Source: Aliikangiella marina | Lineage (GTDB): Bacteria; Pseudomonadota; Gammaproteobacteria; Enterobacterales; Kangiellaceae | Assembly (NCBI RefSeq): GCF_007004765.1 | Contig: NZ_VIKR01000005.1 | Coordinates: 186,001 to 250,000 of the forward strand | Direction: 5' to 3' | Length of the DNA: 64,000 nt | In this document: positions 55,051 to 64,000 of the stretch, piece by piece | How positions within the stretch are numbered: the stretch's first letter is position 1 | Layout: every line of letters starts with the position of its first letter | Made by a program: the position numbers and the translations under genes | Notes under the pieces: model-generated | The model's input: the letters and a program-made list of their open reading frames with translations, nothing else | The model's database searches: none | What the model was told of the DNA's origin: nothing

Positions 55051-55482
55051 ATGCAATCCATTTCTAATATTGGCTTACCTCGGATGCAAGTTGATCCCGT
55101 CTTGGATTGGTTTGCGACTGCGATCAATGAACCGCAACAGCGAATCTTTTTAAGTTACGCATGCCACCGAGACTTTTTATCAGTACCAACCACGCATCAA
55201 ATAATAGAACTGATTGGCACGTCAGACCGTCCGGCATTGATTTTTCCGTTAAATCAAAACCAGCCAATTGCTAACACTGATTCAGAAGTTCAGCAATTAC
55301 AGCATGGCGAATATGAACCGGGGCTGTATCAAGTTGATAACCAGCAAGAAAACGGTTGGTTTTTAGTTGAAGAGTCGTCGATTTTTAAATTGAGATTTTC
55401 CGACTATAATTGCCTGGAAAAGTGCTACTACCATTTATCCGCAGAAGAAGCACTTGACTCATTCCTGCAAATTAACCCATGA
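55051..55482 (+). CDS. Hypothetical protein
   Basis: A 143-residue soluble protein, mildly acidic, with no signal or membrane segment and two cysteines (YACHRD, NCLEKCYY) in its ends. I do not recognise it. It diverges from the FG-GAP gene and precedes a drug efflux gene by 38 bases on the same strand, so the two may be co-transcribed. Confidence 0.6.
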   Translation: MQSISNIGLPRMQVDPVLDWFATAINEPQQRIFLSYACHRDFLSVPTTHQIIELIGTSDRPALIFPLNQNQPIANTDSEVQQLQHGEYEPGLYQVDNQQENGWFLVEESSIFKLRFSDYNCLEKCYYHLSAEEALDSFLQINP

Positions 55483-55520
55483 ATTAGCAGGCCCACTCGA
55501 CAACCGATCTAAGGTTTTAG

Positions 55521-56675
55521 ATGCGATTTTTACCGTTATTTGCCGCAATCTTTGCGATCACACCATTGGCTGTGGATATGTATTTACCTGCTTTGGTTCA
55601 GATTGCCGATGATTTTCAGGCGCCGATTCAAACCTTACAAAATTCGATAAGTATTTTTTTGGCCGGTTACGCATTGGGGATGTTTTTGTTTGGCCCGATG
55701 GCCGATCGCTTTGGTAGAAGGCCGTTATTGCTGATGGGGTTAACCGGTTTCGTCAGTTGCAGTGTCCTTTTAGCGATGACTCAATCGGCCGAGACGTTTT
55801 TGGTGTTGCGTTTTTTCCAGGCTTTTTTCGGCGGTGCCGCGACGGTTGTTATTCCTGGTGCTATCCGGATGATATTTGGGAAAGATACCGCCAAAGGCCT
55901 GTCTTATGTTTCAATGATAATGATGGTCGCCCCAATGTTAGCACCGGCGATAGGTGGCTACCTTTTACTACTCGACACCTGGCCGCTGATATTCAAAGTG
56001 ATTGCTGGTTATGCAGGGTTCATTCTCGTAGTAGCGAGTATATTCTTTCCAAACCTAGAGGTGCAGCAACAGACACCAACACAAACCATTAATTTTATAG
56101 GTCGCTATAAGATAGTGTTAGGAGAGGCCGCTTGCCGACCGCTGCTGATGGTGACCATGATGACTTCGGTTGTGTTTTTTACTTACATTACTTCGGTATC
56201 TTTTTTATATATTCAAGTGTTTGGCTTTAATGAACAAACCTTTAGTTGGTTGTTTGCTGCCAATGTAATCGGAATGATGGGTGCCTCTTTTATTAACACG
56301 CGGATTGTCCCTTCATGGGGTTCAAAAAAGATACTTCGCCGGGTAGCGCCGATCGGTGGCTGTGCGGCTTTATCAGTGATGCTCTCGATGTTTTCTCATG
56401 CCGCGCCTGGATTGATTATCGCAAGTATTATTCTGATGATCGCGACCTTGATGATTATTTCTGCCAATGCCGATGCGTTGATACTTCAGCAGTTTGGTCA
56501 ACATGCTGGAACGGCAACCGCGGTTATCGGTACCTTAAGGTTTGGTTGTGGTGCATTAGCGGGGCCCTTGTTAGCACTGGTGTTTGACCCTCAAGGTTAT
56601 TCCATTGGCATCATTTATGTAACGTGTTTAGCTTTTATCGTCATTGGAATATGGCGTTCACAGCGGGTTTCCTGA
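55521..56675 (+). CDS. Bcr/CflA family drug efflux transporter (MFS)
   Basis: A 384-residue major facilitator with about 12 spans. The start RFLPLFAAIFAITPLAVDMYLPAL and the loop FGPMADRFGRRPLLLMGL (motif A, G-x-x-x-D-R-x-G-R-R) are typical of the Bcr/CflA group, known for efflux of bicyclomycin, chloramphenicol or sulfonamides in enterobacteria. Substrate here is not known. Confidence 0.92.
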   Translation: MRFLPLFAAIFAITPLAVDMYLPALVQIADDFQAPIQTLQNSISIFLAGYALGMFLFGPMADRFGRRPLLLMGLTGFVSCSVLLAMTQSAETFLVLRFFQAFFGGAATVVIPGAIRMIFGKDTAKGLSYVSMIMMVAPMLAPAIGGYLLLLDTWPLIFKVIAGYAGFILVVASIFFPNLEVQQQTPTQTINFIGRYKIVLGEAACRPLLMVTMMTSVVFFTYITSVSFLYIQVFGFNEQTFSWLFAANVIGMMGASFINTRIVPSWGSKKILRRVAPIGGCAALSVMLSMFSHAAPGLIIASIILMIATLMIISANADALILQQFGQHAGTATAVIGTLRFGCGALAGPLLALVFDPQGYSIGIIYVTCLAFIVIGIWRSQRVS

Positions 56676-56790
56676 TGACTAACCTGGGTGACTAAGACTA
56701 ATAATCGCGACTATCAAAATGTTTTCCTGGGTTGTTATTCGTTTTGTAATGAATCTTAACAATTGTGGAATTCGACACTCCAAATGTACT

Positions 56791-56818
56791 TTGCCTGCAA
56801 CATCTAAGTTGCTATGAT
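56791..56818 (+). promoter_or_regulatory. Candidate sigma70 promoter for the DsbA-like gene
   Basis: TTGCCT at 56791-56796 and TATGAT at 56813-56818 with a 16-base spacer, 53 bases before the start codon. Confidence 0.45.
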
Positions 56819-56870
56819 GCTTGCTGATTTGAAATGATATATGGTGTAACCACCATTTTTAGGAGTTAAG

Positions 56871-57629
56871 GTGAAACAGTTATTTGGTATTTTGGCTATA
56901 GTCCTCTTGTTGGTTGGATGCCAGGGTGAACAAGACGCTGCACAACAACCCGCTGAGTCTCAAGAGGCGAAACAAGAAACCACGCAAGCACAAGCTGAGA
57001 CACAAGCACCAGCGGAAGATAAGCACCATGAGGCTGATGGACATGACCATGGTAGCCATTCGGCAATTCCTTCAGGTCAAGCTTACTCCGAAGTTGAACC
57101 GCAGTACGCCTGTGAAACGCCTGTGGTTTACGAATTTTTCGCTTATCAGTGTCCTCATTGTTACAACTTAGAACCCGAAGCTGAAAAGTGGAAAAAAGCG
57201 AATGCTGGCAAAGTAAAATTTGTCTCGGTTCCCACTCATTTAGGACGTGATCAATTCGGGTCTCTGTTATTAGTCCATCATGCGGCGGTCAAATTAGGTG
57301 TCTTGGATGGCGTTCAAAAAGCGCTGTTTGATCGGATCCATATCGAGAAAAAACTTTTTGCTTCACCAGATGAAGCTGCTGACTTTTTGGCAACCCACGG
57401 TGCCAATAAGGAGCAAGCGCTTACAGTTTTGGCAGATCAAGAAGCGATGACGGCAGCAATCAATAAAGATTTTGAAATGATGGCCAAATATAAAATTACC
57501 TCAGTACCTCGGGTGATTGTTAACCATCGATACATGACCGATATTACTGCTGCTGGCGGGACAGAAAATGTTTTCAAGTTAGTTGACGAGTTACTCGCCA
57601 AAGAACATAACTGTAAGTCTGGCTCATAG
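56871..57629 (+). CDS. DsbA-family lipoprotein thiol:disulphide oxidoreductase
   Basis: A 252-residue lipoprotein starting with GTG and AGGAG 6 bases upstream. The lipobox is LLVGC. A Gln/Ala/Glu-rich linker (about 20-60) with a His-rich patch (HHEADGHDHGSHS) precedes the thioredoxin fold: EFFAYQCPHCYNLEPEAEKW carries the CPHC active site, and TSVPRVIVN has the cis-Pro. The His-rich patch could bind metal. Role: disulphide formation or shuffling in the periplasm, anchored to a membrane. Confidence 0.88.
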   Translation: MKQLFGILAIVLLLVGCQGEQDAAQQPAESQEAKQETTQAQAETQAPAEDKHHEADGHDHGSHSAIPSGQAYSEVEPQYACETPVVYEFFAYQCPHCYNLEPEAEKWKKANAGKVKFVSVPTHLGRDQFGSLLLVHHAAVKLGVLDGVQKALFDRIHIEKKLFASPDEAADFLATHGANKEQALTVLADQEAMTAAINKDFEMMAKYKITSVPRVIVNHRYMTDITAAGGTENVFKLVDELLAKEHNCKSGS

Positions 57630-57645
57630 TCGACCCCAGAATATT

Positions 57646-58329
57646 ATGGAAAAGTTTTCCATCATTTATGAGCGCGCCGCCGAGCGAAAAGGCGGCGAAG
57701 CTAACTTAGAAGCGCTCCTGCCAGAGATTAAAACGGCAAGTCAGTTAACGCAATTGGCCGACGCGGCCTATCTTTCAGCGATGTCTAAAAAAATATTCCA
57801 ATCGGGTTTTGTGTGGCGTGTCGTTGAACAAAAATGGCCAGGTTTTGAGGAAGTCCTTTGGGGGTTCGCGCCTGAAAAGCTCGCTATCGCAAGTGATGAG
57901 CAAATAGAGCGGATGGCACAGGATAAGCGGATTATTCGCAATTTTACCAAAGTAAAGGCCGTTCGCGAAAATGCCTATTTTGTAAAGCTTGAATCTAAAA
58001 AACATAATGGCTTCGGTCGGTTCATCGCTGAATGGCCGGTGGAAGAGATTACTCAACTTTGGCTTTATCTCAAAAAACACGGCTCTCGGTTAGGTGGAAA
58101 CACTGGCCCCTATTTTTTAAGGGCTGTTGGCAAGGACTCTTTTCTTTTGACTCGCGATGTCGTGGCTTACTTGATTGGTCAGAATATCGTGACGAAACAG
58201 CCGACCTCGCAACGTGATCTCAAATTAGTTCAAGAAGCTTTTAATCAATGGCGAGATGAAAGTGGCCGCACTATGGCGGATATCAGTCGAACGATCTCCA
58301 TGTCAATTGGTGAGAACTTGGTCGTATAA
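57646..58329 (+). CDS. DNA-3-methyladenine glycosylase I-like protein
   Basis: A 227-residue protein of the Tag/HhH-GPD type: FSIIYERAAERKGGEANLEALLP, SAMSKKIFQSGFVWRVVEQKW, IIRNFTKVKAVRENAYFVK and LGGNTGPYFLRAVGKDSFLLTRDVVAYL. It would remove alkylated adenine from DNA. The start at 57646, after the DsbA-like stop, gives a family-like N-terminus. The N- and C-terminal zinc-binding Cys/His residues of E. coli Tag are missing; there is no Cys in this protein, so it is a Tag-like branch. Confidence 0.75.
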   Translation: MEKFSIIYERAAERKGGEANLEALLPEIKTASQLTQLADAAYLSAMSKKIFQSGFVWRVVEQKWPGFEEVLWGFAPEKLAIASDEQIERMAQDKRIIRNFTKVKAVRENAYFVKLESKKHNGFGRFIAEWPVEEITQLWLYLKKHGSRLGGNTGPYFLRAVGKDSFLLTRDVVAYLIGQNIVTKQPTSQRDLKLVQEAFNQWRDESGRTMADISRTISMSIGENLVV

Positions 58330-58433
58330 TTATCGACTATGGGTGGTCGAGCACGTTAATTGCGCTTTTACTCGGTAGCCCCCTGCAAGGCAGCCCCCCA
58401 TGCAGCGCCGGATTCTGGAAAATCTCAGGTTTT

Positions 58434-58448
58434 AGACTAAACTAGTCT
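58434..58448. promoter_or_regulatory. Inverted repeat upstream of the PilZ gene
   Basis: agacta/tagtct with a 3-base spacer, 30 bases before the ATG and next to a tataaa. A possible operator or a small leader hairpin. Confidence 0.3.
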
Positions 58449-58476
58449 ATAAAGTGAGATATTTTGAGATAGTCAG

Positions 58477-58791
58477 ATGGCGGTTGAACAACATACTGCT
58501 TCGCAGGGAAATCAAACAGGTGGCAAAGACAAACGAAGACACAAGCGAATGCCTATTCGTACTCATGTGTTTGTTTCCGGCGAAAATTTCACTCGTTTTA
58601 AATCGCGAACCATGGATTTTTCTGATGGTGGATTATTTATTGAAGGCAAAGCGCTCGCCTTGTTGAGCATTAATACGATAATTCAGGTTCAATCTGCCGA
58701 AGGGTTAGAAAACCCGCCGATTCTGAATGCCCGAGTTGCTTGGACCAATCGCTACGGTGCCGGGATCGAGTACTTACAAGAAGCCAGTTAA
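58477..58791 (+). CDS. PilZ domain protein
   Basis: A 104-residue single-domain PilZ protein with RRHKRMPI (RxxxR) and DFSDGGLFIEG (D/NxSxxG), the two halves of the cyclic-di-GMP binding site. It probably acts as a c-di-GMP effector on motility, biofilm or polysaccharide machinery. The N-terminal 20 residues are hydrophilic. No diguanylate cyclase lies nearby. Confidence 0.92.
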   Translation: MAVEQHTASQGNQTGGKDKRRHKRMPIRTHVFVSGENFTRFKSRTMDFSDGGLFIEGKALALLSINTIIQVQSAEGLENPPILNARVAWTNRYGAGIEYLQEAS

Positions 58792-58800
58792 GGTTGAGCT

Positions 58801-59253
58801 TTATAGTTCAAGACGCATCGGATAAGACAGAATCCCATTTTTCTCGATAGCACTCCCTTGCTTTTCAAATCCCAACTTTTCATAAAAACCAACCGCGATT
58901 TTCGATGAATTAAGGGTAAACTGTCGCTCAGTTGTCTGCTGCAAGTAGTCTTGCCACAGGGCGCGACCAATTCCCCGGCCATGAAGTGAGGGTTCAACAA
59001 ATAAATGAAATAGATGGGATGGAAGCCTTACTCCCAATACCCCGACAATGTCATTGTTTTGGTTAATTGAAATACGATACCGATAGTTGCTGTCGATATT
59101 TCCTGCTATCGCCGAGGCAGTCAAAGAGCCTAGCATTAATTGTTCGCTTGGCTGAGCGAACTCATGACTAATGAACTGTTTTACTATCGGGTGGATAAAC
59201 TCAGCAATTGCTCCAGCATCATCGGTAGTTGCTTGGCGAATAAGGTAATCCAT
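58801..59253 (-). CDS. GNAT family N-acetyltransferase
   Basis: A 150-residue GNAT enzyme: YLIRQATTDDAGAIAEFI at the start, then VGVLGVRLPSHLFHLFVEPSLHGRGIGRALWQDYL with the GRGIG loop, and KIAVGFYEKLGFE for motif B. Acceptor unknown. It converges with PilZ (9-base gap). Confidence 0.9.
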   Translation of the reverse strand: MDYLIRQATTDDAGAIAEFIHPIVKQFISHEFAQPSEQLMLGSLTASAIAGNIDSNYRYRISINQNNDIVGVLGVRLPSHLFHLFVEPSLHGRGIGRALWQDYLQQTTERQFTLNSSKIAVGFYEKLGFEKQGSAIEKNGILSYPMRLEL

Positions 59254-59312
59254 CGATTAGCGGTTAGTGTCCACTGGTATGGCCCTAGCAGGCTGAACTA
59301 AGCTAACCAGGC

Positions 59313-59834
59313 TTAAACTGTCGACTCAACCAGTTCTTTGAGTTTGTTTAAGCCATCTTCATAGCTTTGACCAACAAATTTATCCATCAGCTGGGCGAAA
59401 TAGTTACCAATAATGATGGGCTCCATTTTACCCTTCATAAACCAAGTAACAGTCGTCGCTTTACCATCCCATTGATAAGTTAAACCAGAGGTATAAACCG
59501 TCGAATCACCTTCAAAGTTCATACTATAGATAACCCCTTCCTCAAGTGAAGATTGAGTGATGGTCAGTGCGCCTGCGCCGCTCTGACCAGCCCAAGATTG
59601 CGACGCACCGACGCCTGCGGAAATGTTACCAATGGTCGTTTTCATTGATGGGTCGAGTTCCGCCCATGGTGTCCACTTTGGCCATTGTTTCAAGTCTGAA
59701 AGGTAGGGATGAATGGCTTGTGGCGCGGCTTCAATGACAACTTGCCGGCGGACATCAACGCTATTGTCCAACACCAATCCAACAATGATAAACAGTGCGA
59801 GTAATACGCCGAAGATCTTTAAAAATAATTTCAT
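59313..59834 (-). CDS. SRPBCC family protein with membrane anchor
   Basis: A 173-residue protein with an N-terminal membrane anchor (FLKIFGVLLALFIIVGLVL), then an SRPBCC/polyketide-cyclase fold: VVIEAAPQAIHPYLSDLKQWPKWTPWAELDPSM, ALTITQSSLEEG and TTVTWFMKGKMEPIIIGNYF. These proteins bind hydrophobic ligands. Ligand unknown; probably periplasmic side of the inner membrane. Confidence 0.85.
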   Translation of the reverse strand: MKLFLKIFGVLLALFIIVGLVLDNSVDVRRQVVIEAAPQAIHPYLSDLKQWPKWTPWAELDPSMKTTIGNISAGVGASQSWAGQSGAGALTITQSSLEEGVIYSMNFEGDSTVYTSGLTYQWDGKATTVTWFMKGKMEPIIIGNYFAQLMDKFVGQSYEDGLNKLKELVESTV

Positions 59835-60041
59835 AGTCGTCCCAAGAGTTAATCAAGTTTGTTGTTATTAAAAAAAATCGCCAGGGTTTTTATTGAAGAG
59901 ACTATAACATTTGTGGTTTTGGCGTGTTAAGCAATTTGATTGAAACCGGTGAGAGGTTGCTGAAACAAGTTGAAAAAACTGTCCGTACCCAGCACTTCGC
60001 CAGGCACGAACAGCAAGGTGAAAGCGGTATTAAAAGCGCGC

Positions 60042-60170
60042 TTATTCGGCGGTTTTGGACTTATTATCGTCCATCCAGCGAGAAATCTTGCGCTTGACGA
60101 CGCGATAAAGGTGGCGCCAAAACTCAGCGAAAGTTGCTCCGATAATGATACCCATAATCAATTCAAACAT
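60042..60170 (-). CDS. Small membrane protein, 42 residues
   Basis: A short protein: MFELIMGIIIGATFAEF is a likely membrane segment, and the rest is basic with a short acidic tail (WRHLYRVVKRKIS, then RWMDDNKSKTAE). The ATG at 60170 has AGGAG 9 bases upstream, and hydrophobic-then-basic layout is typical of small inner membrane proteins. No overlapping gene competes. It is in a 557-base gap between SRPBCC and the NhaC antiporter that otherwise looks empty. Confidence 0.6.
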   Translation of the reverse strand: MFELIMGIIIGATFAEFWRHLYRVVKRKISRWMDDNKSKTAE

Positions 60171-60391
60171 TTAATCAAACTCCTTGCTTAATAACCGTAT
60201 GAGAGATGCATAAAACTCAATCGAGCGTTGATTGGTTTTTGATAATTAATCTAAAGCAACTTCCGGACCAATCTATAAGCAATTGAATTTCTTTGAATTT
60301 ATTGGATTTAACCCTGCGAATAGTGGTTTAATGTGCAACAATTTAGTCAAATTACTTACTACTCGAAGCAAAGAGTCTTGGGGAGCCTATT

Positions 60392-61780
60392 TTGGATTGG
60401 TTTACGTTATTACCACCAGCAATCGCAATTGGCGTCGCTGTGTGGAAGAAAGATGTCATCATTTCATTGCTGACAGCTTTGTTAGTTGCCGAAGTGTTGC
60501 TGCAGCAATTTAATCCTGGCCTTGGTTTTCTGGCTGTATTTGATCGCATTGTCGACGTGTTCTCGAGTGCCGGAAATACCCGAATATTAATCTTCAGCTT
60601 GCTGATTGGCGCGCTATTGAGCCTTATTAAATTGTCCGGTGGGGTTGCCGCCTTCGTTAATTGGGTTAGTGAGAAAGGCCTTGCTAATAGCCAGCGCAAA
60701 GTTGCTTCTATGCCAACCTTGCTGGGTATCGTTATTTTTATCGAGACTAATCTGAGTATATTAACGGCTGGTTTTATATCACGAGACTTGTTCGATAAGG
60801 TAAAGATGAGTCGAGCAAGATTAGCCTATATTATTGATTCAACCTGCGCCCCGATCTGCGTAATTATTTTGTTTAATGCTTGGGGAGCTTTTCTGTTAAG
60901 TCTCCTCGATGATTATCCGATTGATAACCCCGTGGAAACACTTGTTTATTCCATACCTTACAACCTATATTCTTGGCTCACACTGGCGTTAGTTTTTTAC
61001 ACGGTTTGGAGTGGCAGAGTATTTGGACCGATGAAACGAGCTGAGCAACAACTTGAACAATCAAGCAGTCCCCAAACTGGTAATAATCCGTCAGCGCAAG
61101 ATGAGCCCGTCCAGCAAGCGACCAAAGTGAGTTTTATGCTGGTACCGTTACTAACGATGATTGGTGGAATTGTCTTTTTTATGTGGTATTCGGGTAATGG
61201 CGAGATTTTGAAGGGTTCGGGGTCCAAGTCAGTGCTATGGGCGGTATCGGTGGCGTGTTTGGTCGCTTTTGTAATGATTCGCTTTTCACGTTACAGCCAA
61301 AAAGCGACAACTTTAGTAAAGTGGAGCTTCCAAGGGATGTCTGATTTACTGCCGCTGGTAACCACTGTTTTGCTAGCTTTAGCGCTAGGCAACAGCATGA
61401 AAGCGCTAGGAACTGGCGAGTTTGTGTCGCAAATGGTTAGTCAGAATTTACCCTTATTTACCGTACCGGCACTAATTTTTATCAGTGCTTCGATTATCTC
61501 ATTTACCACTGGAACTTCGTGGGGGACATTTGGCATTCTGGTGCCAATTGGCGTTCCAATCGCTTTATCACTGGGTATACCCGTGGAAATTATTATGGCC
61601 GCAATTGTCGGTGGCGGCGTGTTTGGTGATCATTGTTCACCCATATCAGATACAACAATTGTTTCGTCACTGGCGGCTGGTTGTGACCACCTTGAGCATG
61701 TGAAAACTCAAATCCCTTATGCATTAATTGCCGGTGGAATTAGCATTTTAGGGTTTTTAGTAATCGGTGCGACGGTTTAA
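60392..61780 (+). CDS. NhaC-family Na+/H+ antiporter
   Basis: A 462-residue membrane protein of the NhaC/ArsB-like superfamily: PPAIAIGVAVWKKDVIISLLTALL, IDSTCAPICVIILFNAWGAF, FTTGTSWGTFGILVPIGVPIA and GGGVFGDHCSPISDTTIVSS (NhaC signature). Start is TTG at 60392 with GGGGAG 6 bases upstream. A cytoplasmic loop (about 215-245) is Gln/Ser-rich. Expected to export Na+ in exchange for H+, a common need in marine bacteria. Confidence 0.9.
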   Translation: MDWFTLLPPAIAIGVAVWKKDVIISLLTALLVAEVLLQQFNPGLGFLAVFDRIVDVFSSAGNTRILIFSLLIGALLSLIKLSGGVAAFVNWVSEKGLANSQRKVASMPTLLGIVIFIETNLSILTAGFISRDLFDKVKMSRARLAYIIDSTCAPICVIILFNAWGAFLLSLLDDYPIDNPVETLVYSIPYNLYSWLTLALVFYTVWSGRVFGPMKRAEQQLEQSSSPQTGNNPSAQDEPVQQATKVSFMLVPLLTMIGGIVFFMWYSGNGEILKGSGSKSVLWAVSVACLVAFVMIRFSRYSQKATTLVKWSFQGMSDLLPLVTTVLLALALGNSMKALGTGEFVSQMVSQNLPLFTVPALIFISASIISFTTGTSWGTFGILVPIGVPIALSLGIPVEIIMAAIVGGGVFGDHCSPISDTTIVSSLAAGCDHLEHVKTQIPYALIAGGISILGFLVIGATV

Positions 61781-61877
61781 CCAACAGCAGCGTTCGTTTT
61801 ACAAAATACACAGCGAAGTTGATAGCGATCAAGAGTAACCTGTCCCAGTATTCGAGTTCTGTTCGATAAAGCGTTAA

Positions 61878-62864
<987 letters not shown>

Positions 62865-63001
62865 CTGTTTGCCAGCAAATAGTGATTCAAACGAGCATTA
62901 CCGATTGATATCTCGAGCACCAGTCGTGTAAATAGATGAGTTGTGTTGATAGATGACTCGGGCCGATACATGAATCGTGCCGATACTAGATTAAACATTA
63001 A

Positions 63002-64000
<999 letters not shown>

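Noticed and set aside
59970-60191. 73-residue plus-strand reading frame
   Set aside because: Poor composition, no ribosome site, and it lies opposite a better small gene.
60283-60513. 76-residue frame before NhaC
   Set aside because: Overlaps the antiporter start in another frame and has no homology-like features.

Overview
The window reads as a typical chromosomal stretch of a moderately AT-rich, free-living gammaproteobacterium. The basis is the set of orthologues with gammaproteobacterial architecture: hemC-hemD-hemX-hemY, an AlgZ/AlgR pair, YheS/YheV, Rof, AlaA, DUF3135, a Bcr/CflA pump, and a TtpC-type TonB system. A marine Oceanospirillales/Kangiellaceae-like source is a guess only. 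I saw no rRNA, tRNA, insertion sequence, prophage or CRISPR array.

Layout. 1-5.4 kb: the 3' end of a KefB/KefC-type K+ efflux gene, a pirin, small proteins and a large exported TolB-like/amidohydrolase protein. 5.7-12.7 kb: algZ-algR facing the tetrapyrrole operon hemC-hemD-hemX-hemY. 13-18.9 kb: an acetyltransferase, a short-chain fatty acid transporter, purine salvage (nucleosidase and hypoxanthine phosphoribosyltransferase), YheV, the ABC-F protein YheS, and Rof. 19-25.9 kb: an exported DUF4412-like protein, an ABC exporter, a Sel1-repeat protein, an AlaX editing protein, an XRE regulator and small membrane proteins.

25.6-43.0 kb is the most interesting part. It holds a large lipoprotein made of three ~445-residue beta-helix repeats, a TonB-dependent receptor, then a dedicated energising operon (DUF3450, TtpC, ExbB, ExbD, TonB, TPR), then polyphosphate kinase and, convergent to it, exopolyphosphatase. 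PhoB-box-like tandem repeats with the correct 11-bp spacing lie in front of the lipoprotein gene (26173-26190, about 16/18 to consensus; a second at 26008-26025) and in front of the TonB operon (33378-33395 and 33545-33562). I infer a phosphate-starvation-controlled outer-membrane scavenging system with its own TonB complex, next to polyphosphate metabolism. A Na+/Pi cotransporter lies 5 kb further on. Between ppk and ppx is a gene broken by a stop codon and by a frameshift in a run of seven A.

43.6-64 kb: a membrane-embedded LytTR regulator coupled to an exported protein and followed by a lipoprotein resembling the P1 head of SecD; a chemoreceptor with a DUF6436-like protein; the Na+/Pi cotransporter; an M20-like lipoprotein whose metal ligands are altered; AlaA; an FG-GAP protein; a Bcr/CflA pump; a DsbA-like lipoprotein; a Tag-like glycosylase; PilZ; small proteins, including a 42-residue membrane peptide; an NhaC antiporter; then hemF and hemB (cut by the window end). 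With hemC/D/X/Y this gives much of the haem pathway at two sites about 50 kb apart.
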